A DNA stretch of 48,399 nucleotides, from NCBI RefSeq assembly GCF_000383615.1, contig NZ_KB911599.1:1-48399 (forward strand), written 5' to 3'. Positions 32,465 through 39,818 of this stretch are shown here, piece after piece (position 1 is the first letter of the stretch; every line of letters starts with the position of its first letter). This stretch comes from Streptomyces canus 299MFChir4.1 (GTDB lineage Bacteria; Actinomycetota; Actinomycetes; Streptomycetales; Streptomycetaceae). Made by a program: the position numbers and the translations under genes. The notes under the pieces were generated by a model that was given only the letters and a program-made list of their open reading frames with translations, was not told the DNA's origin and did not search any database.

Positions 32465-32773
32465 ATGAACGCCTTCCTGACAGCCATCGCTTTCCTGGTC
32501 CTCGTCGCAGTGGCGGCGTACGTGATCCACCGGCTCGGGCTCCAGCACGCCGACAGGATCGCGGCGTACCGGTACAGCACTCCCCGGCCCGGTCGCCGTG
32601 GCCGTGGCACGCCCCAGCCGCACGCCGCACCATGGGTCGGCATCCGGGCGTCCGACCGGCCGCCCGGCCGCCCCGCCCCACCACCCACCCGGCCCGCGGC
32701 GACGCGAGCCCGGGGCGTGGACGCAGGCTCTGGAGCACCAGAGGTTCCGAGCATCCGAACCGAGGCGTCATGA
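32465..32773 (+). CDS. Small membrane protein in the STAS operon
   Basis: This 102-residue product has an N-terminal hydrophobic helix (FLTAIAFLVLVAVAAYVIHRLGL, residues 4-26) and then a Pro/Arg-rich cytoplasmic tail. The ATG is preceded by GAGGTGG. Its TGA overlaps the start of the STAS gene (ATGA at 32770). No family is recognised. It could anchor a DUF5994 or STAS partner at the membrane, but nothing in the sequence proves this. Confidence 0.6.
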   Translation: MNAFLTAIAFLVLVAVAAYVIHRLGLQHADRIAAYRYSTPRPGRRGRGTPQPHAAPWVGIRASDRPPGRPAPPPTRPAATRARGVDAGSGAPEVPSIRTEAS

Positions 32774-33153
32774 CTCTTCCACGGCTGAACGTCTACCGGC
32801 ACGACCGGGGCGCGCGGGCCCTGGTCACCCTGGCCGGTGTGATCGACCCCGTCACCGCGCCCCGGGTGCGCGCCGCTCTGGAGCAGTGTCTGCGGGACGG
32901 GATCACCCTCATCGACGTCGATCTGACCACCGTCGACCGCTGTGACGACAGCGGCCTGCGCGTCTTCCTCGACGTGTCGGAGCATGCCGCCGAGACCCAG
33001 GCGTTCCTGCTGCTGCACCACCCCTCCCCGCAGACCGAACGACTGCTCATAAACACGGGCTCCGACGGTCTGCTCTACCCGATGAGGCCGGGAGGAGCGC
33101 GCCCTCAGCGGGCCCGACGTCGGCAGAAGCGCCCCAGGGAACGGGCCGCCTGA
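32770..33153 (+). CDS. STAS-domain protein, anti-anti-sigma-factor-like
   Basis: This 127-residue protein has a STAS fold: RALVTLAGVIDPVTAPRVRAALEQCL, ITLIDVDLTTVDRCDDSGLRVFLDVSEHA, AFLLLHHPSPQTERLLINTGSDGLL. It ends in an Arg-rich tail. In SpoIIAA-like proteins the phosphorylated Ser is the first S of D-S-S-G; here the sequence is D-D-S-G, so that Ser is Asp. It may thus be fixed in an unphosphorylatable, phospho-mimic state, or use the second Ser. The expected partners are an anti-sigma kinase, not encoded nearby, and the SpoIIE phosphatase at 30462. Confidence 0.83.
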   Translation: MTLPRLNVYRHDRGARALVTLAGVIDPVTAPRVRAALEQCLRDGITLIDVDLTTVDRCDDSGLRVFLDVSEHAAETQAFLLLHHPSPQTERLLINTGSDGLLYPMRPGGARPQRARRRQKRPRERAA

Positions 33154-33175
33154 TCGGAGAGCGCTGGTGCGCCGG

Positions 33176-33685
33176 TCAAGCCGTACGCCGGTCGCGCCCC
33201 GTGCCGCCCACAGGACCGCGCCCGCTCCCGGTGTCGATGAGGATCTGTTCCGCGTCGCTGACGTTGTCCACCCGGACCGCCTGGGCCATCGCGGCACGGG
33301 CGGCATCCGGTGCCGCGTCGGGCGGGACGACCAGCAGCGAGAAGATGTCCCGGTCGCCCCGGGTGATCAGAACCGTGTCGTCACCGACCGGGAAGGAGTC
33401 GATGTGCACCACGTGGTCGTCCACGACGACACGCGTCGGGAGACCCTCCCAGGCGGAGGCATCCAGCCCCACACGGGACACGGGGCCGAGGTGGGCGACG
33501 AGGGCACTCAACAGGGCGGGCAGCTCGGCCCCGATGTCGCGCGAGCGCGGCCACCACGCGCCGTCGAGCGCGCCTTTGCGTGATTCGGTCGTCTCCAGCC
33601 GGAGAAGCGCAGATCCCGGTCGCACGGCCTCGTGGACGCCACTGGGCAGCCGCCGGGGAACAGGTGGTGTGTCCGAGCTGGTCAT
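33176..33685 (-). CDS. DUF5994 family protein, copy D
   Basis: This 169-residue copy is the only one on the minus strand. It has GALDGAWWPRSRDIGAELPALLSAL at about residues 38-62, W-E-G-L-P-T-R-V, DDHVVHIDSFPVGDD and FSLLVVPPDAAPDAARAAM. The C-terminus is basic. It converges on the STAS gene with a 22-bp gap and is the last gene before attR. The longer open frame upstream (to 34018) runs over attR and is not used; ATG 33685 follows GGGTGG. Its leader is shorter (56 nt after the -10) than those of the other copies, but the GGAGTAGCGT promoter box is present. Confidence 0.82.
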   Translation of the reverse strand: MTSSDTPPVPRRLPSGVHEAVRPGSALLRLETTESRKGALDGAWWPRSRDIGAELPALLSALVAHLGPVSRVGLDASAWEGLPTRVVVDDHVVHIDSFPVGDDTVLITRGDRDIFSLLVVPPDAAPDAARAAMAQAVRVDNVSDAEQILIDTGSGRGPVGGTGRDRRTA

Positions 33686-33741
33686 GATGACCACCCGTCT
33701 GTAGGGCCGGTGCGACGACGGGACTCCGCCCCGCAGCTCCC

Positions 33742-33751
33742 ACGCTACTCC
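33742..33751 (-). promoter_or_regulatory. DUF5994 promoter box, copy D
   Basis: On the minus strand GGAGTAGCGT matches the GGAGTARNNT box in front of copies A, B and C. The distal ACCGAG element and long leader are missing. Confidence 0.5.
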
Positions 33752-33939
33752 TGGCGCCACACGCACCGACGTCTGCAAGATCGCCCGCCCTCTCGCCCCG
33801 CCCCGCCCCGACGGAACGGATCCAGCACACATGAGGTTGGGAAGCCCCGTGAACACTGGAGAACCACGGAGTGGTGTTTTCCCAGGCCAGACGCACTCCG
33901 ACCGACGTTTCCTCAGGTCAAAGCCCTGCCCAGGGAAAA

Positions 33940-33985
33940 CTCCTAAAGCGGGTGTCGCAGGTTCGAATCCTGCCGGGGGCACAGA
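33940..33985 (+). repeat. attR, 46-bp tRNA-Arg 3' duplicate
   Basis: This is identical to 19425-19470. It contains the tRNA 3' half from the anticodon loop on and has no 5' half, so it is not a functional tRNA. Confidence 0.92.
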
Positions 33986-33988
33986 CAT

Positions 33989-34029
33989 AAGGGCCAGCTC
34001 AGGAGGGGTTTCCTCCAAGGCTGGCCCTT
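33989..34029 (+). terminator. Original tRNA-Arg terminator, displaced by the insertion
   Basis: AAGGGCCAGC (33989-33998) pairs with GCTGGCCCTT (34020-34029), with an inner GGAGG/CCTCC stem. It lies directly behind attR, where the chromosomal tRNA terminator belongs. Confidence 0.75.
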
Positions 34030-34073
34030 GGCCGTTTCAGGCGCCGTGCCACATCCGTGCCGCATCCGTGCCA

Positions 34074-34360
34074 CTACGAGCCCGCCCGATCCTTTTCAGG
34101 GGGCTCGGGGGTGGCCACTCCCCCGCCGCCCCGGATCATGGCCCCAAGCCGGTCGGCGATGGCCCGGTCCCGGTCGCTGTGCCGTCGAGGCGAGCGTGTT
34201 GCCCGTGTGCCGAAGGTCGTGGAAGGGCAACTCGGCCGTGACACCCGCAGCCTTCCGAGCCTTCACCCAGTCGTCCCTCCGCCGCGGTTGCCCGCCTCTG
34301 CGGATCGACGAAGACGTGTGTCTCGGTCGGCAGCGGCGCGTCGAGGAGTGTCTGGACCAC
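34074..34360 (-). pseudogene. Decayed second tyrosine integrase
   Basis: On the minus strand two frames must be joined. One gives DDWVKARKAAGVTAELPFHD then LRHTGNTLAST, the H-x-x-R box of an integrase. The other gives DRDRAIADRLGAMIRG to EKDRAGS and a stop at 34074, the usual C-terminus of Streptomyces integrases. About 27 residues between them, including the catalytic Tyr, are deleted. A further piece, THVFVDPQRR, lies before. The relic is a leftover of an older element in the same tRNA gene. Confidence 0.75.
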
Positions 34361-34361
34361 G

Positions 34362-34733
34362 TCAGGTCAGAAGGTAGGCCTTCAGGATCGTCACCGCGTA
34401 GGTGTTGCCGGTGGTGTCGGTCAGGGTGGATTTGAGGGAGACCGAGCGGGCGTTTTCCGGGTGGGTCAGGGTGAGGGCCCTGTTGCCGTGGGTGGTGGTC
34501 ACCGGGGCGGGGGACCATGTCTTGCCGGCGTCGTAGGAGACCTTCACCGTCAGGGATTTCAGGTCGGTGGACGCCGGCCCCTGGAGGGAGAGGGGGATCG
34601 TGGTGCGGCACCTGGTGGGGCACCCCAGGGAGATCGACGTCGCCACGCAGGACATTCCCGAGCCGGCGGTCCGGACAGTCGACAAGGACGGCACCGCCAC
34701 GCTGATCACCTTTTTCTCCCAGGAGTCCGGCAC
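34362..34733 (-). pseudogene. C-terminal fragment of an S8-type secreted peptidase
   Basis: The last 65 residues, LTVKVSYDAGKTWSPAPVTTTHG to SVSLKSTLTDTTGNTYAVTILKAYLLT, match the C-terminal beta domain of Streptomyces subtilisin-like peptidases as I recall it (VSYDDGxTW, SLRAxATDxxGNT). No catalytic domain is present upstream; the first 45 residues of the frame look out of register. It was probably cut by an earlier insertion or deletion. Confidence 0.5.
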
Positions 34734-34739
34734 GGAGTC

Positions 34740-35016
34740 CTGACCCCTGAGGCGCGCCCGCCGCCGGCAGCCGTCACGGCACCTCGCATGACAAACCCAC
34801 TGGTGATCGCTGGACGGGTGACGGGCCGACTCGGGGATCTAGTGATCGTTTCCAATGGGGTACAGCAACGGGCCATTGACCGAGCAGGTTCCTGCCTGGC
34901 TGGTCGCGGCTCGGCTGAGAGCGCTGATTGTCTGTCCCGCCCGGGGAGGAGTGAGGGAGGCCCCCCGACCGGGGGTTGCCCGGCGTCCGAGGTGATCCAG
35001 CGGCTGTGACCGGCCG
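34740..35016. other. Gene-free gap
   Basis: No gene is supported. The sequence has short G-runs and no strong hairpin. Confidence 0.4.
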
Positions 35017-37182
35017 TCAGCTCCCCGGACCGGTACTCGTCAGGATCACCAGCCGCTGCGTCGCCCTGGTCATCGCCACGTACCGGTCCACCGCTCCCTC
35101 GACGCCCTCACCGAAGTTCTGCGGGTCCACGAGGATCACCAGGTCGAACTCGAGGCCCTTGGAGAGGGCCGGGGTCAGGGAGCGGACCCGGGGGGTCGGT
35201 GCGAAGTCGGGGGCTCCGATGACGCAGGCGATGCCTTCCGGGTGGTGTTCGAGCCACGTGTCCAGCACCGACGGCAGGTCCGTCACCGGGCCGTACGTCA
35301 CCGGGGTGCCGGTGCTGCGGATCGACGTGGGGACGTTGGCGTCCGGGAGGGCGGCGCGGATGACCGGCTCGGCCTCCTTCATGATCTCTTCCGGGGTGCG
35401 GTAGTTGATGCTCAGGGAGGCCATCTCGACGCGGTCGAGGCCCACCCGCCGCAGCCTCTCCTGCCAGGACTCCGTGAAACCGTGCCTCGCCTGGGCGCGG
35501 TCGCCGACGATGGTGAAGCTGCGGGACGGGCAGCGCAGCAGCAGCATCTGCCACTCCGCGTCGGTCAGTTCCTGTGCCTCGTCGACGACGACGTGGGCGA
35601 ACGGGCCGGCGAGCAGGTCCGGGTCGGCGATGTGCAGGGCGGACTCGTCGACCAGGGCGTGGTGGAAGTCCTCGCCGCGGAGCATCGTCACCAGGCCCAT
35701 GCCGTACTCGTCGTCGGCGACCGCGCTCAGGTTCTCCACGACCGTGGTCATGCGCTCGCGTTCGGCGGCGACGGTGGCCTCGTTACGGCGTCTGCGGCGC
35801 GAGATCTCGGGGTCGCCGAGCCGCTGCCGTGCCGCGTCCAGGAGCGGCAGGTCGGACACCGTCCAGGCCTGGCCGTCCGCGCGCTGCAGCGCTCGTACCT
35901 CGTCGCGGTCCAGCCAGGGGGCGCACATCCGCAGATAGGCCGGGACCGTCCACAGGTCCGAGACCAGGTCGGCCGCCTCCAGCAGCGGCCACGCCCGGTT
36001 GAAGGCGGTGAGCAGTTCACGGTTCTGGCGCAGCGACTTGCGCAGCAGCGCCTCCGGGGCGTCGCCCTCGTGCCGGTCGACCAGGATCGTGAGCAGCTCG
36101 TTCCAGACCTGGTCGCGCGCGTCGTTGTGCGGGGCGCCCTCCGCCGCGTCGAACGCCTCGGCCCAGTCGGCGGCGGTCAGCGGGATGTCGGACCAGTGGG
36201 TGGTGACGGTCATGCCCTCGGTGGGCGGCTCCTCGTAGAACCGGACGGCCCTCTCGATCGCCTTCACCAGGTCCGCCGACGACTTCAGGCGGGCCACCTC
36301 CGGATCGGTCTCGACCCCCGCCGTGGCTCCCTCGGCCACGAGGTCCCTGAGGACGCAGGTCTGCACGCCCTCCTCGCCGAGGCTGGGCAGGACGTCGGAG
36401 ACGTAGGCCAGGTAGGGCCGGTGCGGGCCGACGAACAGCACGCCGCCGCGGCGGTGCCCGAGGCGCGGGTCGGAGTGCAGGAGGTAGGCGGAGCGGTGCA
36501 GGGCGACGACGGTCTTGCCGGTGCCGGGACCGCCGTCGACGACGAGCGCGCCGCGTGATCCGGCGCGGATGATGGCGTCCTGGTCGGCCTGGATGGTGCC
36601 GAGGACGTCCCGCATCCGTTCCGAGCGGTCGCTGCCGAGGCTGGCGATGAAGGCGGACTGGTCGTCGAGCGAGGCGCGGTGCCCGGCGAGGTCGTCGGCG
36701 GCGAACACCTCGTCCCAGTAGTCGCTGATCCGGCCGTTCGTCCAGCGGTACCTGCGGCGGCTGGCCAGCCCCATCGGGTTGGCGTGGGTGGCTCCGAAGA
36801 ACGGCTCGGCCGCCGGGGAACGCCAGTCGACGAGCAGTCTGCGGCCCTCGCTGTCGGTGAGACCGAGCCGTCCGACGTACACGGGCTCGGTGTCGTCCGC
36901 GCCCACCATGTGTCCGAGGCACAGGTCCAGGCCGAAGCGGCGCAGAGTGCGCAGCCGGGCGCCGAGGCGGTGGACCTCCGTGTCCCGGTCCATGGCTTCC
37001 TGGCCGATGCCGCCGGGCGCCCGGAGGGTGGCGGCGAGGGTGTCGGACAGTTCGGCGATCGTCTCTTCCAGGCACCGGGCGATGGCCGCGAAGTGTTCCT
37101 CGTCGGCGGCGATCAGCGTCGGTTCGGCCTTGGCGGCAAGGCGCTCGGGAAGGTCGAACACACGGGTGGGCAGGGAATTCAA
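35017..37182 (-). CDS. helR: RNA-polymerase-recycling ATPase HelR (HelD-like)
   Basis: This 721-residue superfamily 1 helicase-like ATPase binds RNA polymerase and frees it from DNA or from rifamycin. The N-terminal coiled arm is at residues 1-90. The 1A part carries Walker A GGPGTGKTVVALHRSAYLL near residue 220. Walker B is VVVDEAQELTDAEWQMLL, with motif III-like FTIVGDRAQARHGF, motif IV-like SINYRTPEEIM and motif VI VAMTRATQRLVIL. The HelD-type insertion around LDRDEVRALQRADGQAWTVSDLPLLD lies in the middle. The start ATG is 80 bases from a rifamycin-associated element (37262-37281), which fits HelR, the Streptomyces rifamycin-resistance HelD, rather than an ordinary UvrD. Confidence 0.92.
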   Translation of the reverse strand: MNSLPTRVFDLPERLAAKAEPTLIAADEEHFAAIARCLEETIAELSDTLAATLRAPGGIGQEAMDRDTEVHRLGARLRTLRRFGLDLCLGHMVGADDTEPVYVGRLGLTDSEGRRLLVDWRSPAAEPFFGATHANPMGLASRRRYRWTNGRISDYWDEVFAADDLAGHRASLDDQSAFIASLGSDRSERMRDVLGTIQADQDAIIRAGSRGALVVDGGPGTGKTVVALHRSAYLLHSDPRLGHRRGGVLFVGPHRPYLAYVSDVLPSLGEEGVQTCVLRDLVAEGATAGVETDPEVARLKSSADLVKAIERAVRFYEEPPTEGMTVTTHWSDIPLTAADWAEAFDAAEGAPHNDARDQVWNELLTILVDRHEGDAPEALLRKSLRQNRELLTAFNRAWPLLEAADLVSDLWTVPAYLRMCAPWLDRDEVRALQRADGQAWTVSDLPLLDAARQRLGDPEISRRRRRNEATVAAERERMTTVVENLSAVADDEYGMGLVTMLRGEDFHHALVDESALHIADPDLLAGPFAHVVVDEAQELTDAEWQMLLLRCPSRSFTIVGDRAQARHGFTESWQERLRRVGLDRVEMASLSINYRTPEEIMKEAEPVIRAALPDANVPTSIRSTGTPVTYGPVTDLPSVLDTWLEHHPEGIACVIGAPDFAPTPRVRSLTPALSKGLEFDLVILVDPQNFGEGVEGAVDRYVAMTRATQRLVILTSTGPGS

Positions 37183-37261
37183 GTCAGCAGCTCCGATATG
37201 AGGTCATCGTCTACGACCACGAGGGACGAACGGTCCGGGCCGGTAAGTGTGCGCCCGCACC

Positions 37262-37281
37262 GGGGCCTTGCCGCAAGCCCC
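37262..37281 (-). promoter_or_regulatory. Rifamycin-associated element (RAE) upstream of helR
   Basis: On the minus strand the sequence is GGGGCTTGCGGCAAGGCCCC, which equals the RAE consensus as I remember it. It is embedded in a longer GCACCGG...CCGGTGC dyad. RAEs couple rifamycin exposure to resistance genes in actinobacteria, so helR is predicted to be rifamycin-inducible. Confidence 0.88.
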
Positions 37282-37304
37282 CCGGTGCGCTATACGTTGA
37301 GAGT

Positions 37305-37331
37305 GGCAAGGAGTGACGTGACCTCCTTGCC
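37305..37331. terminator. Perfect 9-bp hairpin between helR and the xylan operon
   Basis: GGCAAGGAG pairs with CTCCTTGCC around a nine-base loop and is followed by TTTG. It lies upstream of both divergent units. It may block antisense read-through or be an operator. Confidence 0.45.
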
Positions 37332-37445
37332 TTTGCTGTGTCCCCCTCCGAATCGGACCGCGCCGGGCACCGCAGCCCGCCTCCGCCGGAGCGCCATCCT
37401 TCCTCAGTATGAACCACTGGCATCGCACACACTCCGGAAAGCCTT

Positions 37446-37547
37446 CGAAACATTCGAAGAATAGGGAGACTTTCCGATCTTCCATCTCCGTGATCTTCCG
37501 AAAGATTTCGGCGATTTCCTCAGGTGAGAGGGATCTCGAAGCATTCG
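37446..37547 (+). promoter_or_regulatory. CGAA-box cluster upstream of the xylanase
   Basis: Three dyads are visible: CGAAACATTCG (37446-37456), CCGAAAGATTTCGG (37498-37511) and CGAAGCATTCG (37537-37547). A further half-site, CCGAAAG, is at 37557. Similar CGAAA-type repeats precede xylanase genes in other Streptomyces, where a LacI-type repressor responds to xylo-oligosaccharides. TTGACA at 37573 may be the -35. Confidence 0.6.
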
Positions 37548-37601
37548 AAACATCTGCCGAAAGTGTTGACGCTTGACAGGGTCAGACCAAAACTGTGGGG
37601 C

Positions 37602-38270
37602 ATGACTGACACACCCGCACACCCGACGCGCCGCACTGTCTGCGGCCTCCTGCTCGCCACCGGGGCCACCCTGGCCCTGCCCGGTACCGCGGAGGCGGCC
37701 ACGGTCATCACCACGAACCAGACCGGGACCAACAACGGCTACTACTACTCGTTCTGGACGGACGCCCAGGGCACGGTCTCCATGACCCTGAACTCCGGCG
37801 GGAACTACAGCACTTCCTGGCGCAACACCGGCAACTTCGTCGCCGGCAAGGGCTGGAGCAACGGCTCCCGCAGGACCGTGAGCTACTCCGGCAGCTTCAA
37901 CCCGTCCGGCAACGCCTACCTGGCCCTCTACGGCTGGACCTCGAACCCGCTCGTCGAGTACTACATCGTCGACAACTGGGGCACCTACCGGCCCACCGGA
38001 ACGTACAAGGGCACCGTCACCAGCGACGGCGGGACGTACGACATCTACCAGACCACCCGGTACAACGCCCCGTCCGTGGAGGGCAACAAGACCTTCAACC
38101 AGTACTGGAGCGTGCGGCAGTCGAGGCGGACCGGCGGTGCCATCACCACCGGCAACCACTTCGACGCGTGGGGCCGGGCCGGCATGCCGATGGGCAGCTT
38201 CAAGTACTACATGATCCTCGCGACGGAGGGTTACCAGAGCAGCGGCAGCTCCAACATCACGGTGGCGTGA
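37602..38270 (+). CDS. Endo-1,4-beta-xylanase, GH11
   Basis: This 222-residue secreted enzyme cuts the xylan backbone. A twin-arginine signal peptide is visible (TRRTVCGLLLATGATLALPGTAEA). The GH11 jelly roll follows: NGYYYSFWTD, NPLVEYYIVDNWGTYRP with the nucleophile Glu, and YMILATEGYQSSG with the acid/base Glu. No carbohydrate-binding module is present, so it resembles single-domain Streptomyces xylanases. Its TGA overlaps the ATG of the next gene (TGATG), indicating a coupled operon with a deacetylase. Confidence 0.95.
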   Translation: MTDTPAHPTRRTVCGLLLATGATLALPGTAEAATVITTNQTGTNNGYYYSFWTDAQGTVSMTLNSGGNYSTSWRNTGNFVAGKGWSNGSRRTVSYSGSFNPSGNAYLALYGWTSNPLVEYYIVDNWGTYRPTGTYKGTVTSDGGTYDIYQTTRYNAPSVEGNKTFNQYWSVRQSRRTGGAITTGNHFDAWGRAGMPMGSFKYYMILATEGYQSSGSSNITVA

Positions 38271-38947
38271 TGAGGGCCCGGGCGCACCTGCCGTTACTGG
38301 CCGCCGCCTCGCTCGCCGCGGCCGGCACCCTCACCGTCCCCGCCGCCGCTGCCCCCGCGCAGGCCGCCGCCTGCTCCGGATACGTCGGCCTCACCTTCGA
38401 CGACGGCCCCGGCAGCGGCACCACCACCCTGCTCAACTCCCTGAAGCAGTACGGCCTCAGGGCCACCATGTTCAACGAGGGCCAGTACGCCGCCGCCAAC
38501 CCGGCGCTCGTCAGGGCCCAGGTCAGCGCCGGGATGTGGGTCGGCAACCACAGTTACACGCACCCGCATCTGACCCAGCAGAGCCAGGCGACCGTCGACT
38601 CGGAGATCTCCCGCACCCAGCAGGCGATCGCGAACGCCGGCGGTGGCACACCGAGGCTGTTCCGGCCGCCGTACGGCGAGACCAACGCGACGGTGAAGGC
38701 CGTGGAGGCCAAGTACGGGCTCACCGAGGTCCTGTGGCAGGTCGACTCGCAGGACTGGAACAACGCCGGCAGCGACGCGATCGTCGCGGCGGTCGGCCGG
38801 CTCACCAACGGCCAGGTCATCCTCATGCACGACTGGCCGGCCAACACCCGCGCGGCGATCCCGCGCATCGCACAGACACTGGCCGCCAAGGGGCTGTGCT
38901 CCGGCATGATCTCGACCCAGACCGGCCGCGCGGTGGCGCCGGGCTGA
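38270..38947 (+). CDS. CE4 polysaccharide deacetylase, probable acetylxylan esterase
   Basis: This 225-residue secreted protein has a signal peptide (LPLLAAASLAAAGTLTVPAAAAPAQA) and a NodB domain. Motif 1 is TFDDGPGSG (metal and catalytic Asp), motif 2 HSYTHP, motif 3 RPPYGETN, motif 4 VDSQDWN, motif 5 VILMHDW. It removes acetyl groups; next to a xylanase, acetylxylan is the likely substrate, as in the known xlnB-axeA pair of S. lividans. That enzyme carries a cellulose-binding module, which is absent here. The start overlaps the xylanase stop. Confidence 0.92.
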   Translation: MRARAHLPLLAAASLAAAGTLTVPAAAAPAQAAACSGYVGLTFDDGPGSGTTTLLNSLKQYGLRATMFNEGQYAAANPALVRAQVSAGMWVGNHSYTHPHLTQQSQATVDSEISRTQQAIANAGGGTPRLFRPPYGETNATVKAVEAKYGLTEVLWQVDSQDWNNAGSDAIVAAVGRLTNGQVILMHDWPANTRAAIPRIAQTLAAKGLCSGMISTQTGRAVAPG

Positions 38948-39081
38948 GCCACGGCCACGGCAGTACTGCCGCAGCAGTCCGGCCACAGCAGTCCGGCCAC
39001 GGCATTCCGGCCGCGGTGAACCGGCCTCGGCGCGGCGGTCTTTCCCCCTTGGACCACCGCGCCGAACCCGGGTCAGCGGAG

Positions 39082-39678
39082 AAGCCGCTCCCGCACGACG
39101 ACGTGGCGAAGGCGGACGGCAACGACTGTCTGTACGGCCTGGAGATCGAGAACCGCGGCAAGGGCGGGGACCCCTACCCGGCGGCGCAGTACCGGCAGGC
39201 CGTGCTGTGGGCGGCGGCGATCTGCCGGGCGCACGGCTGGAGCGAGAAGTCCGTCGCCGGGCACAAGGAGTGCCAGCCGGGGAAGATCGACCCCAGCTTC
39301 GACATGGACGACTTCCGGGCCGCCGTGAAGAAGCAGCTGGCGGCCGGGGCCGGCAAGACACAGCCGTCGAAGCCCGCGGGCAAGCCCCGCGTGGACCTGT
39401 CCCGGCTGGTGACGGCCGCGAAGACCGACCCCGGGGCCAAGCAGGGCCACGTCAGCTACATGGCCGGCACCAACCTCACCGAGGCCGCCCTCGCCGAGCT
39501 CGGCTACCTCTCCCGCGCCTACGCGGGCGACGGCTCCTTCGGCACCACCACCGTCGCCGCCTACGCCAAGTGGCAAAAGCACCTGGGCTACACGGGCGCC
39601 GACGCCAACGGCATCCCCGGCAAGGTCTCGCTGTCCCGGCTGGGCGAGCGGACGGGGCTCTTCACGGTCGTGGCCTGA
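39082..39678 (+). pseudogene. Phage-type N-acetylmuramoyl-L-alanine amidase, N-terminally truncated
   Basis: The frame begins KPLPHDDVAKADGNDCLYGL then EIENRGKGGDPYP, which is the middle of an amidase_2 domain. It then has AGHKECQPGKIDPSF, where the family usually has Trp instead of Cys. A C-terminal repeat follows (YLSRAYAGDGSFGTTTVAAY, WQKHLGYTGADANGIPGKVSL), the cell-wall-binding module of Streptomyces phage lysins. The first 90 or so residues with the first zinc His are missing and no start codon fits. It is a phage or tailocin lysin relic. Confidence 0.7.
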
Positions 39679-39781
39679 GCGGTCCCAGGACCGGCCCGCC
39701 ACCGCGGCAACAGCGCCGTGGCCGAGTTGCGGGCCGGCCCGGACCCTGCGGTACTGGCTGTATCTCCCGAACCGTCGCGGA

Positions 39782-39797
39782 GTCCTGTCTACAGGAC
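39782..39797. promoter_or_regulatory. 16-bp palindrome before the DUF2235 gene
   Basis: GTCCTGTCTACAGGAC is a dyad with perfect 7-bp arms, ending 21 bases before the DUF2235 start codon. The position suits an operator. Confidence 0.5.
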
Positions 39798-39818
39798 CTC
39801 GGGCAGAGGAGGCACAGC

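Larger units (their letters stand above)
19425..33985. mobile_element. Integrative mobilizable element in tRNA-Arg(CCT)
   Basis: The ends are a 46-bp exact direct repeat, 19425-19470 and 33940-33985, formed by the 3' part of the tRNA. Next to attL are a tyrosine integrase and an XRE regulator, divergent from an excisionase-like protein. Then come a DUF3631 ATPase, a DUF2637 membrane protein, MobC and a relaxase. No TraB/FtsK-type translocase and no type IV secretion genes are visible, so transfer probably depends on a helper. Cargo at 27904-33751 is a DUF5994/SpoIIE-phosphatase/STAS cluster plus two decayed genes. Total length is 14,561 bp. Confidence 0.9.

Noticed and set aside
33940..33985. 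Second tRNA-Arg gene
   Set aside because: Only the 3' half from the anticodon loop is present; the 5' acceptor and D arm are missing. It is the attR duplicate.
33176..34018. Long minus-strand gene of 280 residues
   Set aside because: The frame upstream of ATG 33685 reads through attR and tRNA sequence (the APAGFEPATPALG-type peptide seen when such tRNA ends are translated) and has no family match; only the 169-residue part is DUF5994.
35017..37182. UvrD/PcrA DNA-repair helicase
   Set aside because: Domain order, the HelD-type insertion and the RAE upstream favour a HelD-like RNA polymerase partner.
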